A stretch of DNA of 16,934 nt. Source: Candidatus Adlerbacteria bacterium (lineage in GTDB: Bacteria > Patescibacteriota > Minisyncoccia > Phycocordibacterales > SBAW01). Positions 1 through 7,389 of the stretch are shown here, piece after piece. The notes below the pieces were generated by a model, which was given only the letters and a program-made list of their open reading frames with translations, was not told the DNA's origin and searched no databases. Each line of letters begins with the position of its first letter. Position 1 is the stretch's first letter. The position numbers and the translations under genes were made by a program. The DNA is taken from positions 1 through 16,934 of the forward strand of contig CAIJVL010000062.1 in assembly GCA_903824155.1 (NCBI GenBank). The letters are read 5' to 3'.

Positions 1-71
1 AGGCGTGTCGTAATGACAAACTGCACTCGGCAATACCGAAGCTCATCCTGTCCAGAAATCTGACTACTTTG

Positions 72-142
72 TCGGGCCGCCGGGAATTGAACCCGGTCTA
101 CATGCACCCCATGCATGTGTACTGCCGGTATACTACGGCCCG
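72..142 (-). tRNA. tRNA-Pro (GGG)
   Basis: The minus strand folds as a complete cloverleaf. The acceptor stem is CGGGCCG/CGGCCCG (7 bp), the D stem GTAT/GTAC has one G-T pair, and the anticodon stem is CATGC/GCATG. The loop ATGGGGT places GGG at positions 34-36. The T arm is CCGGG-TTCAATT-CCCGG. C1-G72 and discriminator A73 fit bacterial proline tRNAs. The 3' end continues CAA, so CCA is not encoded and must be added after transcription. It lies 38 bp downstream of the exonuclease gene on the same strand and could be read through from it; I saw no convincing promoter of its own. Confidence 0.95.
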
Positions 143-180
143 TTTTTTCTATTTTCTTAACTTACACTCTTATTTGTCTT

Positions 181-774
181 TTACCAAGGCATCTCAAACT
201 GCTCGAACTCGGGCAGGAGCTTTTTGCCATACAAAAGGCGTGAGATGACCTCGGCATTGCACTTGGCGCCGGTTAAGGCATTGTGCGGCTTGGGCTCTTC
301 AGGAATGCCACAGTAATTTAAAACCGCATCCAGATTTAAAGCTGAGTGTTTTTTAACCGGGTCAACCGGGGGAGTGACTCCCCTTTTGACCATATGCGTC
401 CAGCATATGCTATGGATATCCAAAATACGGTGCGCAAACGGCCATGCCGTGTGGCCGGCCCGTACCGCTGCCGCCTTTAAAAAGTAGAGGTCGGTAAAGA
501 CGTTTTGGCCGGCAATGGTGGTGTCCGGCATCCCTTCAGCAAAGGCTATAAGCTTGTGGACCAAATTAGCCTCGGATTGCTTTGTCGGGTCGGCAACTTC
601 GGCGGCAGTAAAGCCGTTGACCGCCAACGCCTCATCCTCGACTTTTGCCCCCTCCCACATCCGGCACTCCTCATATAATTGCCGTTCGGGATGGTCAAAG
701 TCGATAGCCCCAACACTCACTATAGAGTGCTGGTCGGGCTCAAGGCCGGTCATTTCGCAGTCCACTACTAGCAT
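181..774 (-). CDS. DEDDh-family 3'-5' exonuclease-like protein
   Basis: An exonuclease-fold protein of 197 aa from the chosen ATG. ExoI motif LVVDCEMTGL gives D5 and E7, the ExoII-like segment QNVFTDLYFL gives D95, and the ExoIII-like segment PHNALTGAKCNAEV gives H164. The family normally has Asp five residues after this His; here it is Gly (G169, codon GGC), so metal binding and activity may be impaired. DEDDh enzymes trim DNA or RNA 3' ends, as in the DnaQ and oligoribonuclease families; the substrate cannot be told here. The reading frame is open up to GTG at 865-867, but the extra 31 residues are low quality and the ExoI motif normally lies near the N-terminus. A TATACT -10 at 784-789 lies 9 nt before the ATG at 774. 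tRNA-Pro follows on the same strand. Confidence 0.8.
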   Translation of the reverse strand: MLVVDCEMTGLEPDQHSIVSVGAIDFDHPERQLYEECRMWEGAKVEDEALAVNGFTAAEVADPTKQSEANLVHKLIAFAEGMPDTTIAGQNVFTDLYFLKAAAVRAGHTAWPFAHRILDIHSICWTHMVKRGVTPPVDPVKKHSALNLDAVLNYCGIPEEPKPHNALTGAKCNAEVISRLLYGKKLLPEFEQFEMPW

Positions 775-783
775 ATTTTGCTT

Positions 784-789
784 AGTATA
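784..789 (-). promoter_or_regulatory. -10 element of the exonuclease gene
   Basis: TATACT on the minus strand, 9 nt before the preferred ATG at 774. Transcription starting about 7 nt downstream would leave a leader of only about 2 nt. There is no TGn extension and no clear -35. Confidence 0.4.
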
Positions 790-818
790 CCTCAAAAGCC
801 CGCTTATTGGGCCCCCTA

Positions 819-847
819 TTGCCTTGGGGGGCATTATTTGGTATTGT
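819..847 (+). promoter_or_regulatory. Probable rpmA promoter
   Basis: -35 TTGCCT (819-824), 17-bp spacer, -10 TATTGT (842-847). The predicted start near 854 leaves a leader of about 18 nt. The GGAGG at 848-852 lies 19 nt before the rpmA ATG and mostly upstream of the predicted transcript, so it is unlikely to act as a Shine-Dalgarno. Confidence 0.45.
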
Positions 848-871
848 GGAGGCACATAACAAAACACCTAT

Positions 872-1150
872 ATGGCACATAAAAAAGCAGGCGGATCAAC
901 AAAAAACCTAAATACAGCCCAGCCAAAATACCTTGGCGTTAAACTCTTTGCCGGAGAGGTTGTTAAGACCGGCCAGGTAATTGTCCGCCAACGCGGCACT
1001 GCCATGATGCCGGGTAAAAACGTAGGCCTTGGCCACGATCACACCCTTTTTGCACTTAAAGACGGCGTAGTTGCCTTTCGCGACGTCCGCAAAACTAACT
1101 TTACCGGACGCACCAAAGTCCGCTCTGCGGTTGATGTAGTCATAGCCTAA
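872..1150 (+). CDS. rpmA: 50S ribosomal protein bL27
   Basis: A 92-aa bL27 of the 50S subunit, whose N-terminal tail reaches the peptidyl-transferase centre. The start MAHKKAGGSTKN and PKYLGVKLFAGEVV match the family, as does GLGHDHTLFALKDGVV. It begins directly with MAHKKAGG, so it lacks the short cleavable N-terminal extension known from Firmicutes bL27. It is monocistronic: rplU, its usual operon partner, is about 9 kb away at 9837-10160 on the other strand. A strong hairpin terminator follows 12 bp after the stop and is shared with convergent typA. Confidence 0.97.
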   Translation: MAHKKAGGSTKNLNTAQPKYLGVKLFAGEVVKTGQVIVRQRGTAMMPGKNVGLGHDHTLFALKDGVVAFRDVRKTNFTGRTKVRSAVDVVIA

Positions 1151-1162
1151 CTCGGGCAAAAT

Positions 1163-1192
1163 AAAAAACTCCGCATTTTCGCGGAGTTTTTT
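1163..1192. terminator. Bidirectional terminator between rpmA and typA
   Basis: A perfect 12-bp stem AAAAAACTCCGC/GCGGAGTTTTTT with 6-nt loop ATTTTC. The stem base gives a T-run on both strands, so it can end rpmA on plus and typA on minus. Confidence 0.9.
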
Positions 1193-1203
1193 ATTTTCCC
1201 TGC

Positions 1204-2991
1204 TTACGCTTTATTTTTTGCCTTGATGCGTGCTGACTCGTTTAAAAATTGCTTGCGCAGGCGCACGCTTTTAGGAGTTATTTCCAAATACTCATCGTCA
1301 GCCATTACCTCAAGCCCGCGCTCTATAGTGATGGTAAACGGGGGCACGAGGTTAAGCGCCTCGTCGGTACCGGAGGCGCGCATATTGGTCAGCTGCTTGC
1401 CCTTGGTCGGGTTGACTGACATCTCGTCACCCTTGGAGGTATTGCCTATGACCATGCCCTCGTACACCTCTTCGGCAGGCTTAATATAGAGCGTGCCGCG
1501 ATCTTGGAGGTTTGCAAGCGAGAAGCCGAGCGTTTTGCCGCTGACCATCGATATCATCGATCCTGCTGCGCGCTTGGTTATCTCGCCGGCATAGGGGCGG
1601 AATTCAAGAAAACGAGACGAAAGGATGCCCTCGCCCTTGGTATCAAGCACAAACTGGTTGCGGTAGCCTAAGAGGCCGCGCGTGGGGCCCTCAAAGAGTA
1701 TGCGGGCCGTTTCGCTGTGCAGCTGCATGTCCTTCATGACAAATTTGCGCATGCCCAGGCGCTCTATAATGGCGCCCTGGAACTCGGTCGGCGTGTCGAT
1801 AGTAACCTCTTCAAAAGGCTCGGACTTTACGCCGTTGATGTCTTGAAAGATAACCTGCGGCTGCGATACCTGCATTTCGTACCCTTCGCGGCGCATATTT
1901 TCGAGCAAGATTGCAATATGCAATTCGCCGCGGCCCGACACTTTGTATGCGGTGTCGTCACTAAAGTCGACGCGGAGCCCTACGTTTATCTCAAGCTCTT
2001 TCTCGAGGCGCTCGCGGATCTGGCGGGTCGTAACGTACTTGCCTTCGCGGCCAGCAAACGGCGAGTTGTTTACCAAAAAGTTAAGCGTAATGGTCGGCTC
2101 ATCAATTGCTATAGCTGGCAGCGGCGCTGCATCTGCCGAGTCAGCGATCGTTTCGCCGATAAAGATGTCGGTCAAGCCCGCTACCAGCGCAATATCGCCG
2201 GCGCGCACTTCGGTAGACTCCTCTTTTTGCAAACCTTTAAAGGTAAACATTTTTATCACCTTGCCGTTGCGCGTTTCGCCATTGGGTTTTTTAACAAATA
2301 CGGTTTGGCCCGTTTTAAGCGTACCCTCGTACACGCGCACGATAGCAAGACGGCCGAGGAAGTTGTCGTAGCCGAGGTTAAAAGGCTGAGCGCGAAGCGG
2401 TAGATTTTCCATATCCTTGCCGGCAGGTTTTACATGCTCGAGAATCATGTCGAGCAAAGGCGTCAGATCTTTAGAATCGTCGGTCAAATTCTTTTTAGCG
2501 ATACCCTGGCGGCCAATGGCGTATATAACCGGGAAGTTAGATTGCTCATCGTTGGCGCCAAGCTCGAGGAATAGTTCGAGTACCTGCTCCTCGGCCTTGG
2601 CGGGGTCGGCAGCCGGCTTATCTATTTTATTGATAACAACCATCGGCTTTAAGCCAAGCTCAAGCGACTTCTTTAGTACAAAACGGGTCTGCGGCATAGG
2701 GCCCTCTTGGGCGTCTACCACCAACAGCACCGAGTCGATGCTGCGCAGCACGCGCTCTACCTCGGAGCCAAAGTCGGCGTGGCCGGGAGTGTCCACGATG
2801 TTGATTTTGGTTCCTTTGTACTCAATAGCGGCGTTTTTAGAGTAAATGGTAATCCCACGCTCCTGCTCCAGGGCGTTAGAGTCCATCGACACACCTTCCT
2901 CGCCTACGCCGGTTTGGCGCAGCAAAGCATCGGTCAAGGTAGTCTTGCCGTGGTCCACGTGCGCAATAATAGCGATGTTTCTAATTTCCAT
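1204..2991 (-). CDS. typA: Ribosome-associated translational GTPase TypA/BipA
   Basis: A 595-aa TypA/BipA from the chosen start, usual length for the family. It binds ribosomes and acts in translation under stress and in ribosome assembly. G1 AHVDHGKTT is at residues 10-18, followed by G2 around RGITI, G3 DTPGHADFG and G4 NKID. The C-terminal half carries the family-specific GFSLANLQDRG region. An in-frame ATG exists at 3033, but it overlaps the -10 element (3032-3037) of a near-consensus promoter. The ATG at 2991 gives MEIRNIAIIAHVDHGKTT, the usual N-terminus. No Shine-Dalgarno is visible; the leader of about 34 nt contains a small GC hairpin. It lies downstream of rplI on the same strand but has its own promoter. 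Confidence 0.96.
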   Translation of the reverse strand: MEIRNIAIIAHVDHGKTTLTDALLRQTGVGEEGVSMDSNALEQERGITIYSKNAAIEYKGTKINIVDTPGHADFGSEVERVLRSIDSVLLVVDAQEGPMPQTRFVLKKSLELGLKPMVVINKIDKPAADPAKAEEQVLELFLELGANDEQSNFPVIYAIGRQGIAKKNLTDDSKDLTPLLDMILEHVKPAGKDMENLPLRAQPFNLGYDNFLGRLAIVRVYEGTLKTGQTVFVKKPNGETRNGKVIKMFTFKGLQKEESTEVRAGDIALVAGLTDIFIGETIADSADAAPLPAIAIDEPTITLNFLVNNSPFAGREGKYVTTRQIRERLEKELEINVGLRVDFSDDTAYKVSGRGELHIAILLENMRREGYEMQVSQPQVIFQDINGVKSEPFEEVTIDTPTEFQGAIIERLGMRKFVMKDMQLHSETARILFEGPTRGLLGYRNQFVLDTKGEGILSSRFLEFRPYAGEITKRAAGSMISMVSGKTLGFSLANLQDRGTLYIKPAEEVYEGMVIGNTSKGDEMSVNPTKGKQLTNMRASGTDEALNLVPPFTITIERGLEVMADDEYLEITPKSVRLRKQFLNESARIKAKNKA

Positions 2992-3031
2992 GACATTGAA
3001 AAAGGCCGGCGAACCCGGCGCGATTTCCAAC

Positions 3032-3060
3032 ATAATACTCTAAAAAGCCCCTTTTGTCGA
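3032..3060 (-). promoter_or_regulatory. typA promoter
   Basis: -35 TCGACA (3055-3060), exactly 17-bp spacer, -10 TATTAT (3032-3037); each hexamer is 5/6 to consensus. The expected start is near 3025, which excludes the upstream ATG at 3033 as the typA start. Confidence 0.65.
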
Positions 3061-3062
3061 GC

Positions 3063-3085
3063 ATGGCAAGGTCCGACCTTGCCAT
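3063..3085 (-). terminator. Hairpin after rplI, terminator without a clear T-tract
   Basis: A perfect 10-bp stem ATGGCAAGGT/ACCTTGCCAT with a 3-nt loop, 5 bp past the rplI stop and directly before the typA -35. Neither side has a T-run, so it may be a transcript-end stabiliser or a weak terminator. Confidence 0.45.
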
Positions 3086-3090
3086 TTAGG

Positions 3091-3540
3091 TTAGATAGCC
3101 GAACCGACAATTTCCACCGTCAAAGCAGCTTTTTGGGACTTTGATTCTATTTTTACGGCGTGCTCGCCTACTGTTTTTATAGGCTCATCTATAGTGATGA
3201 GGTCAACGGGGATCTCGAGCGAGTGCTCGGCCAAAATCGCTTTTGCAATATCCTTTTCAATAATGCCCTTAAAGAGGCCTCCCTTTTCGGTCGCTTTGGC
3301 CGTAATGGTCACCTTTTTGCCGTTGAGGGATTTTATTTTATTGCTGGTCTGCTCCTCTTCTTTAGCCAAAGCCGCCTCGTGTTCGGCGCGCATCGACTCA
3401 AACTTTTTTATCTTTTCATCCGTTGCCGGTTCTGCCAACTTCATAGGGAGTAGCTTGTTTACGGCATAGCCATCGGCCACGGTTTTAACTTCCCCATGCA
3501 TCCCCACTCCCTTAACATCCTTCAATAGTATTACTTTCAT
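3091..3540 (-). CDS. rplI: 50S ribosomal protein bL9
   Basis: A 149-aa bL9. N-terminal MKVILLKDVKGVGMHGEV and YAVNKLLP are the family signature. They are followed by the long charged connecting helix (about residues 45-75) and the C-terminal domain that reaches out from the 50S subunit near the L1 stalk. The frame extends 10 codons upstream to 3570, but the ATG at 3540 gives the canonical N-terminus and lies 7 nt after an extended -10 (TGG-TATAGT). The mRNA is therefore probably leaderless. bL9 is reported missing from some CPR lineages, so its presence argues against those. It lies between the S41 peptidase gene and typA on the same strand. Confidence 0.95.
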   Translation of the reverse strand: MKVILLKDVKGVGMHGEVKTVADGYAVNKLLPMKLAEPATDEKIKKFESMRAEHEAALAKEEEQTSNKIKSLNGKKVTITAKATEKGGLFKGIIEKDIAKAILAEHSLEIPVDLITIDEPIKTVGEHAVKIESKSQKAALTVEIVGSAI

Positions 3541-3547
3541 GTATAAG

Positions 3548-3556
3548 ACTATACCA
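3548..3556 (-). promoter_or_regulatory. Extended -10 of rplI
   Basis: TGG-TATAGT on minus, with TATAGT at 3548-3553, 7 nt before the ATG. It abuts the T-rich side of the upstream hairpin terminator, so the T-tract and the promoter nearly merge. Confidence 0.55.
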
Positions 3557-3557
3557 A

Positions 3558-3583
3558 AAGAGCCTCGCATACGCGAGGCTCTT
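3558..3583 (-). terminator. Terminator after the S41 peptidase gene
   Basis: An 11-bp perfect stem AAGAGCCTCGC/GCGAGGCTCTT with 4-nt loop. On minus it runs into TTTTGG and directly into the rplI -10. It lies 21 bp past the S41 stop. Confidence 0.7.
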
Positions 3584-3604
3584 CTTTTTGAGCTACATTT
3601 CCCT

Positions 3605-4873
3605 TTACTGCGTAAGGAGCCACTGGGCTGCGGCGTCCATCGTTGGGTCTTGGCCGTTTTTGACGTTGTCGGCCGTGGTTGAGGACGCTGCGATGTCAGG
3701 CTGGATGCCGTTACCCATGATCGAATTACCGTTAGGGGTTAGCCAGCGCGCCACAGTGACTTTAAGCTCGGCACCGTTGCCAAGATCCATCACCTGCTGC
3801 ACCGAGCCTTTGCCGAAGGTGCGTGTACCAACGAGCTTGGCAACGCCATGCTGCTGAAGTGCGCCCGAAAAGATTTCGGATGCCGAGGCAGAACCTTGGT
3901 CTACCAGTATCGCCATAGATAGCTTTTTGCCGGCAAAGACATTGTAACCCAGCGAGCGGTTAACAATGCTGTCCTGCTTGCCCTCAAAATCCTCGGTCAC
4001 GACCGTGTCGCCCACCGGCAGGAAGTAGCTCGCCATCTGCACTGCCTGGTCTAGGTAGCCGCCCGGGTTGCCGCGCAAGTCAAAGATGAGCCGCGTATCG
4101 CCCGATTGCTGGAAGTTGCGAAGCGCGTTGCGGAAAAGATCGGCCGAGTTGGCAGTAAAGGTGTAGAGCTGTATTACGTAGGTGCCGTCTTTACGCGCGT
4201 ATTCGTTAATTTCTGGAATATTGATGGTGTCGCGGACAACGTTAATGACAATTGGCTGAGATACGCCTTTGCGCTCGATGGTCAGCTTCACGCTAGTGCC
4301 AATGGGTCCGCGGATAAATGCTACCGCTTGGTCTACCGCCATGCCGGCAGTCGAGGTAGCGTCAATACTCAAAATGATATCGCCGCTTTCTACGCCAGCC
4401 TTCATTGCCGGAGAGTCTTTAAGCGGAGCCGTTACCACTAAGTTGCCTTCGGCGTCTTGGTCCATTTGCATGCCAACGCCCGCAAAAGTGCCGGTCACCT
4501 GCGATGTAAATTGAGCTGCTTGCACGGGAGGGAAAAACACCGTGTAGGGGTCGCCATAGCTGTCAGCCAAGCCAGCTATCGCGCCGTAGAGCTTTTGCTG
4601 ATCGGTCGGGATTGTGCTTGAAGGATGTGTTTCTACAAAGTTGTCTTGCAAAAGGCCCCATGCCTGCCAAAACTGCGACATGTCGACATTGGCCGGCTGC
4701 TGCACGTGATTAAAAACCGAAATGTTGAGTGAAGGTCCGCTGCCGGTGCTGCTTGCGCTCTGCGCAGCTACGACATCGCCCAACTGTCCGTCGAGCGCCA
4801 CAAACGCCCCGCCACTAAACGCCACCAGTAATGCAACAAAAAGCCCGATCACCTTCAAGCGTGTTTTACTCAT
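3605..4873 (-). CDS. S41 family C-terminal processing peptidase (CtpA/Prc-like)
   Basis: A 423-aa serine peptidase of the carboxy-terminal processing family, which acts on extracytoplasmic proteins. An N-terminal hydrophobic segment (about residues 6-27) is a signal anchor. A PDZ domain spans about 130-205 (GVGMQMD to RGPIGTSVKLTIERKG). The protease core holds DLRGNPGG, GSASASEI with predicted nucleophile Ser330, and TFGKGSVQQ with general base Lys355 and Gln359. The Ser-Lys spacing of 25 equals that known for Prc and CtpB. An open frame reaches 4933, but the ATG at 4873 directly precedes the basic-hydrophobic signal and follows TGA-TATAAT by 7 nt, so the mRNA is probably leaderless. It is divergent from the CorA-like gene. 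Confidence 0.94.
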   Translation of the reverse strand: MSKTRLKVIGLFVALLVAFSGGAFVALDGQLGDVVAAQSASSTGSGPSLNISVFNHVQQPANVDMSQFWQAWGLLQDNFVETHPSSTIPTDQQKLYGAIAGLADSYGDPYTVFFPPVQAAQFTSQVTGTFAGVGMQMDQDAEGNLVVTAPLKDSPAMKAGVESGDIILSIDATSTAGMAVDQAVAFIRGPIGTSVKLTIERKGVSQPIVINVVRDTINIPEINEYARKDGTYVIQLYTFTANSADLFRNALRNFQQSGDTRLIFDLRGNPGGYLDQAVQMASYFLPVGDTVVTEDFEGKQDSIVNRSLGYNVFAGKKLSMAILVDQGSASASEIFSGALQQHGVAKLVGTRTFGKGSVQQVMDLGNGAELKVTVARWLTPNGNSIMGNGIQPDIAASSTTADNVKNGQDPTMDAAAQWLLTQ

Positions 4874-4880
4874 TAAAACG

Positions 4881-4889
4881 ATTATATCA
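4881..4889 (-). promoter_or_regulatory. Extended -10 of the S41 peptidase gene
   Basis: TGA-TATAAT on minus, a perfect -10 (4881-4886) with TGn extension, 7 nt before the ATG at 4873. No -35 match is seen at 16-18 bp. Confidence 0.65.
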
Positions 4890-4891
4890 CA

Positions 4892-4900
4892 TGGTACAAT
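4892..4900 (+). promoter_or_regulatory. Extended -10 of the CorA-like gene
   Basis: TGG-TACAAT on plus, -10 at 4895-4900, 6 nt before the ATG at 4907. It is back to back with the S41 promoter, with 8 bp between the two hexamers. Confidence 0.6.
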
Positions 4901-4906
4901 TGATGC

Positions 4907-5818
4907 ATGCTTACGCGCTACGTGCAGCGCCATTTGACATGGATCGATCTGATATCCCCGACACCAGCGGAGGTGCGCTCATTAATGGATGAGTTCGGAA
5001 TAGACCCTTCCTTTGCCAATGAATTGCTTACCTCTTCCTACAAGCCAAAAGTCGAGCGCCGCGGCGAGCTTATTTACGTGATACTGCACTTCCCTCTTTT
5101 GCGGGGCATGGGAAAAGTGCCAGAGGAAGAGATAGATTTTTTAATAGGCAAGAACTTTTTAATTACGGCGAGGTACGCACAAAGCGACCCGCTGCACTCC
5201 TTTGCCAAAGCCTTCGAGGTAAACGCGGTGCTAGGGCACAACGCGGCTGCGACGCACGGCGGACACCTCTTTGCGGCAATGGCGCGCAACTTGTACCGCT
5301 CGCTGGGCGACGAGTGTGACGTATTAGAGCGTCACCTCGGCGATATAGAGGAGCATATTTTTAACGGCGACGAGCGCAGCATGGTGGTGCGTCTCAGCCA
5401 GACCGGCAGGATTATCCACGACTTTCGGCAGCGGCTGTTGCCGCACAAAGAAATGCTCATATCGCTCGAGCCGCAAGCCACGCGCATGTTTGGCCCCGAA
5501 TTTGCCTATTACGTGCGCACGGTCGAGGGCGACTACAGCCGAGTGCGCACCATTTTGGAAAATCTGCGCGAAGCGATGATAGAGCTGCGCGAAACGAACA
5601 ACTCGCTCCTCTCGACCAAGCAGAACGAAATAATGAAGACACTCACCGTGATTGCCTTTGTGACGCTCCCGCTCGAACTTGTTGCCGCCATCTTTACCAT
5701 GCAAACCAGGGACACGCCTATTGTCGGCATGCGGGGCGACTTTTGGATAATACTAGCGCTCATGGCTTTGCTTGCCGGCAGTTTCTTTGTATATTTCAAG
5801 CGCAAGGGCTGGCTCTAG
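4907..5818 (+). CDS. CorA-like divalent cation transporter with atypical signature
   Basis: 303 aa, CorA superfamily inner-membrane channel for Mg2+ or related cations. A cytoplasmic alpha/beta domain (1-170) and a long helical stalk (about 170-245) lead to two C-terminal transmembrane helices: TVIAFVTLPLELVAAIF, then DFWIILALMALLAGSFFVYF. The C-terminus KRKGWL is typical. The selectivity motif at the end of the first helix, normally GMN (GVN in ZntB), reads Thr264-Met265-Gln266. Transport and ion preference therefore cannot be assumed. The start follows an extended -10 by 6 nt. cysS begins 12 bp after its stop, so the two are probably one transcript. Confidence 0.88.
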   Translation: MLTRYVQRHLTWIDLISPTPAEVRSLMDEFGIDPSFANELLTSSYKPKVERRGELIYVILHFPLLRGMGKVPEEEIDFLIGKNFLITARYAQSDPLHSFAKAFEVNAVLGHNAAATHGGHLFAAMARNLYRSLGDECDVLERHLGDIEEHIFNGDERSMVVRLSQTGRIIHDFRQRLLPHKEMLISLEPQATRMFGPEFAYYVRTVEGDYSRVRTILENLREAMIELRETNNSLLSTKQNEIMKTLTVIAFVTLPLELVAAIFTMQTRDTPIVGMRGDFWIILALMALLAGSFFVYFKRKGWL

Positions 5819-5830
5819 CAACCTACAGAC

Positions 5831-7294
5831 ATGGACTTCTTTTCCTTTTTTAAAAAAACTATGCCAAGAGCGGTCGCGCGCAGGCCGCTGTACCTTCACA
5901 ACACCCTTTCGGGCAAGGTAGAGCTGTTTGAGTCTATCAACGGCACGGTACGGATGTACAACTGCGGCCCGACGCCGTACGACGAGCAGCACATAGGCAA
6001 CCTCTTCCCGCCGGTCGTGGCTAACGTGTTGCACCGTACGCTCGAATCAGCCGGCTATCCGGTCAACCAGGTAACCAACATCACCGACTTCGGCCATCTA
6101 ACCTCCGACGCGGACGAAGGCGACGACAAAATGACGCAGGGCCTCAAGCGCGAAGGCATGGTCTTGACCATGGAAAATATGCGCGCACTTGCCGAAAAGT
6201 ATGCCGCTATCTTTTTTGCGGATATCGAGGAGCTTGGCGTTGATACTAAAAAAATAACCTTTCCGCGCGCCAGTGACTATATAACCGAGCAAATCGCGCT
6301 TATAAAAACATTAAAAGAAAAGAGCTACGCGTACAAAACAACCGATGGCGTATATTTTGATACGTCCAAATTTGCAGGTTACGGCAAGCTCGGCGGCATT
6401 AACGTGAGTGCTCTCAAAGAGGGGGCGCGTGTCGGCATTAATACTGAAAAGCGAAATCCGGCCGATTTTGCATTATGGAAGCTTAATGATGCATCAGACG
6501 AAGCGCTCGGCTGGGAATCTCCGTGGGGCAAGGGCTTTCCGGGGTGGCACATCGAGTGCACCGCGATGATATTTACCCTGCTGGGCCGGCAGATAGACAT
6601 CCACACGGGCGGCATCGAGCACATACCCGTGCATCACAACAATGAAATCGCTCAGGCTGAGGCTATTACCGGCAAACAGTTCGTCCGTTATTGGCTGCAT
6701 AACGACCACATAACCATCGAAGGCAAGAAGATTTCAAAGTCGCTTGGAAATACCGTGTACCTTCATAACATCACCGACCGCGGATTGAACGCGCGCGCAT
6801 TGCGCTACTGGTTCTTGACCGGACACTACCGCACCCCGATGAACTTTACGTGGGATGCGCTCGAAGGCGCCAACACCGCGCTTAAGCGTCTGCAGCGGGC
6901 GTTCTTGGAAATGCCAAAAGGCGGAGCGGCGGACAAAAAGTTTTTGGATGAATTTTACGGTTTTATTTTGCAGGACTTGGACACACCAAAAGCGCTGGCA
7001 CGAGTGTGGGATTTACTGAAAGACGATTCCGTCAGCCCTGCCGACAAACACGCCTCACTTATTGAAGCGGATAAGATTCTCGGTCTTGGCATTGCCGACG
7101 AGCGCGCTCGCACCAAACTTGCGGTCATAGAGGAAGTTGACCTGCCCGAAGATGTCCAAACACTGCTTGATGAGCGCACCTTGGCGCGCATCGCCAGAAA
7201 TTACAGTCGAGCCGACGAGCTTCGCATTCAAATAGAAGCGCTAGGCTACGACCTCACCGACACTGCCCAAGGACAACAGGTGACCAAAAAGTAA
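5831..7294 (+). CDS. cysS: Cysteinyl-tRNA synthetase
   Basis: 487-aa class I synthetase charging tRNA-Cys. The catalytic core has HIGH-type motif HIGN (54-57, in CGPTPYDEQHIGN) and KMSKS-type motif KISKS (300-304). Predicted zinc ligands are Cys45, Cys243 (GWHIECTAM), His268 and Glu272 (HHNNEIAQAEA), matching the E. coli spacing. The C-terminal helical anticodon-binding part ends in the usual ARNYSRADELRIQIEALGY region. The first 16 or so residues (MDFFSFFKKT...) precede the conserved core; an ATG at 5861 is an alternative start. No Shine-Dalgarno is seen. It follows the CorA-like gene by 12 bp. Confidence 0.96.
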   Translation: MDFFSFFKKTMPRAVARRPLYLHNTLSGKVELFESINGTVRMYNCGPTPYDEQHIGNLFPPVVANVLHRTLESAGYPVNQVTNITDFGHLTSDADEGDDKMTQGLKREGMVLTMENMRALAEKYAAIFFADIEELGVDTKKITFPRASDYITEQIALIKTLKEKSYAYKTTDGVYFDTSKFAGYGKLGGINVSALKEGARVGINTEKRNPADFALWKLNDASDEALGWESPWGKGFPGWHIECTAMIFTLLGRQIDIHTGGIEHIPVHHNNEIAQAEAITGKQFVRYWLHNDHITIEGKKISKSLGNTVYLHNITDRGLNARALRYWFLTGHYRTPMNFTWDALEGANTALKRLQRAFLEMPKGGAADKKFLDEFYGFILQDLDTPKALARVWDLLKDDSVSPADKHASLIEADKILGLGIADERARTKLAVIEEVDLPEDVQTLLDERTLARIARNYSRADELRIQIEALGYDLTDTAQGQQVTKK

Positions 7295-7376
7295 GGCTTT
7301 TTACTGTCCACTTTTTATCCACCTATCAACACAAAAACAGCATTTTTTCTACCTGTTGCAAGCGGCATAAAAAGGC

Positions 7377-7382
7377 TATTCT
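7377..7382 (+). promoter_or_regulatory. -10 element of dnaB
   Basis: TATTCT, 7 nt before the ATG at 7390. Only 4/6 to consensus and without TGn, but the spacing matches the other start-adjacent -10 elements of this window. Confidence 0.35.
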
Positions 7383-7389
7383 TTAGGTA

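Noticed and set aside
1..71. Gene fragment left of tRNA-Pro
   Set aside because: Only 71 bases, with no recognisable protein or RNA; a TCGG/CCGA dyad is too short to call.
775..867. N-terminal extension of the exonuclease to GTG at 867
   Set aside because: Unconserved, overlaps the probable rpmA promoter, and a -10 element lies inside it.
1717..2403. 228-aa plus-strand frame opposite typA
   Set aside because: Long only because of typA codon bias; typA is certain on the other strand.
2707..3144. 145-aa plus-strand frame opposite typA
   Set aside because: Shadow of the well-identified typA gene in another frame; no start signals.
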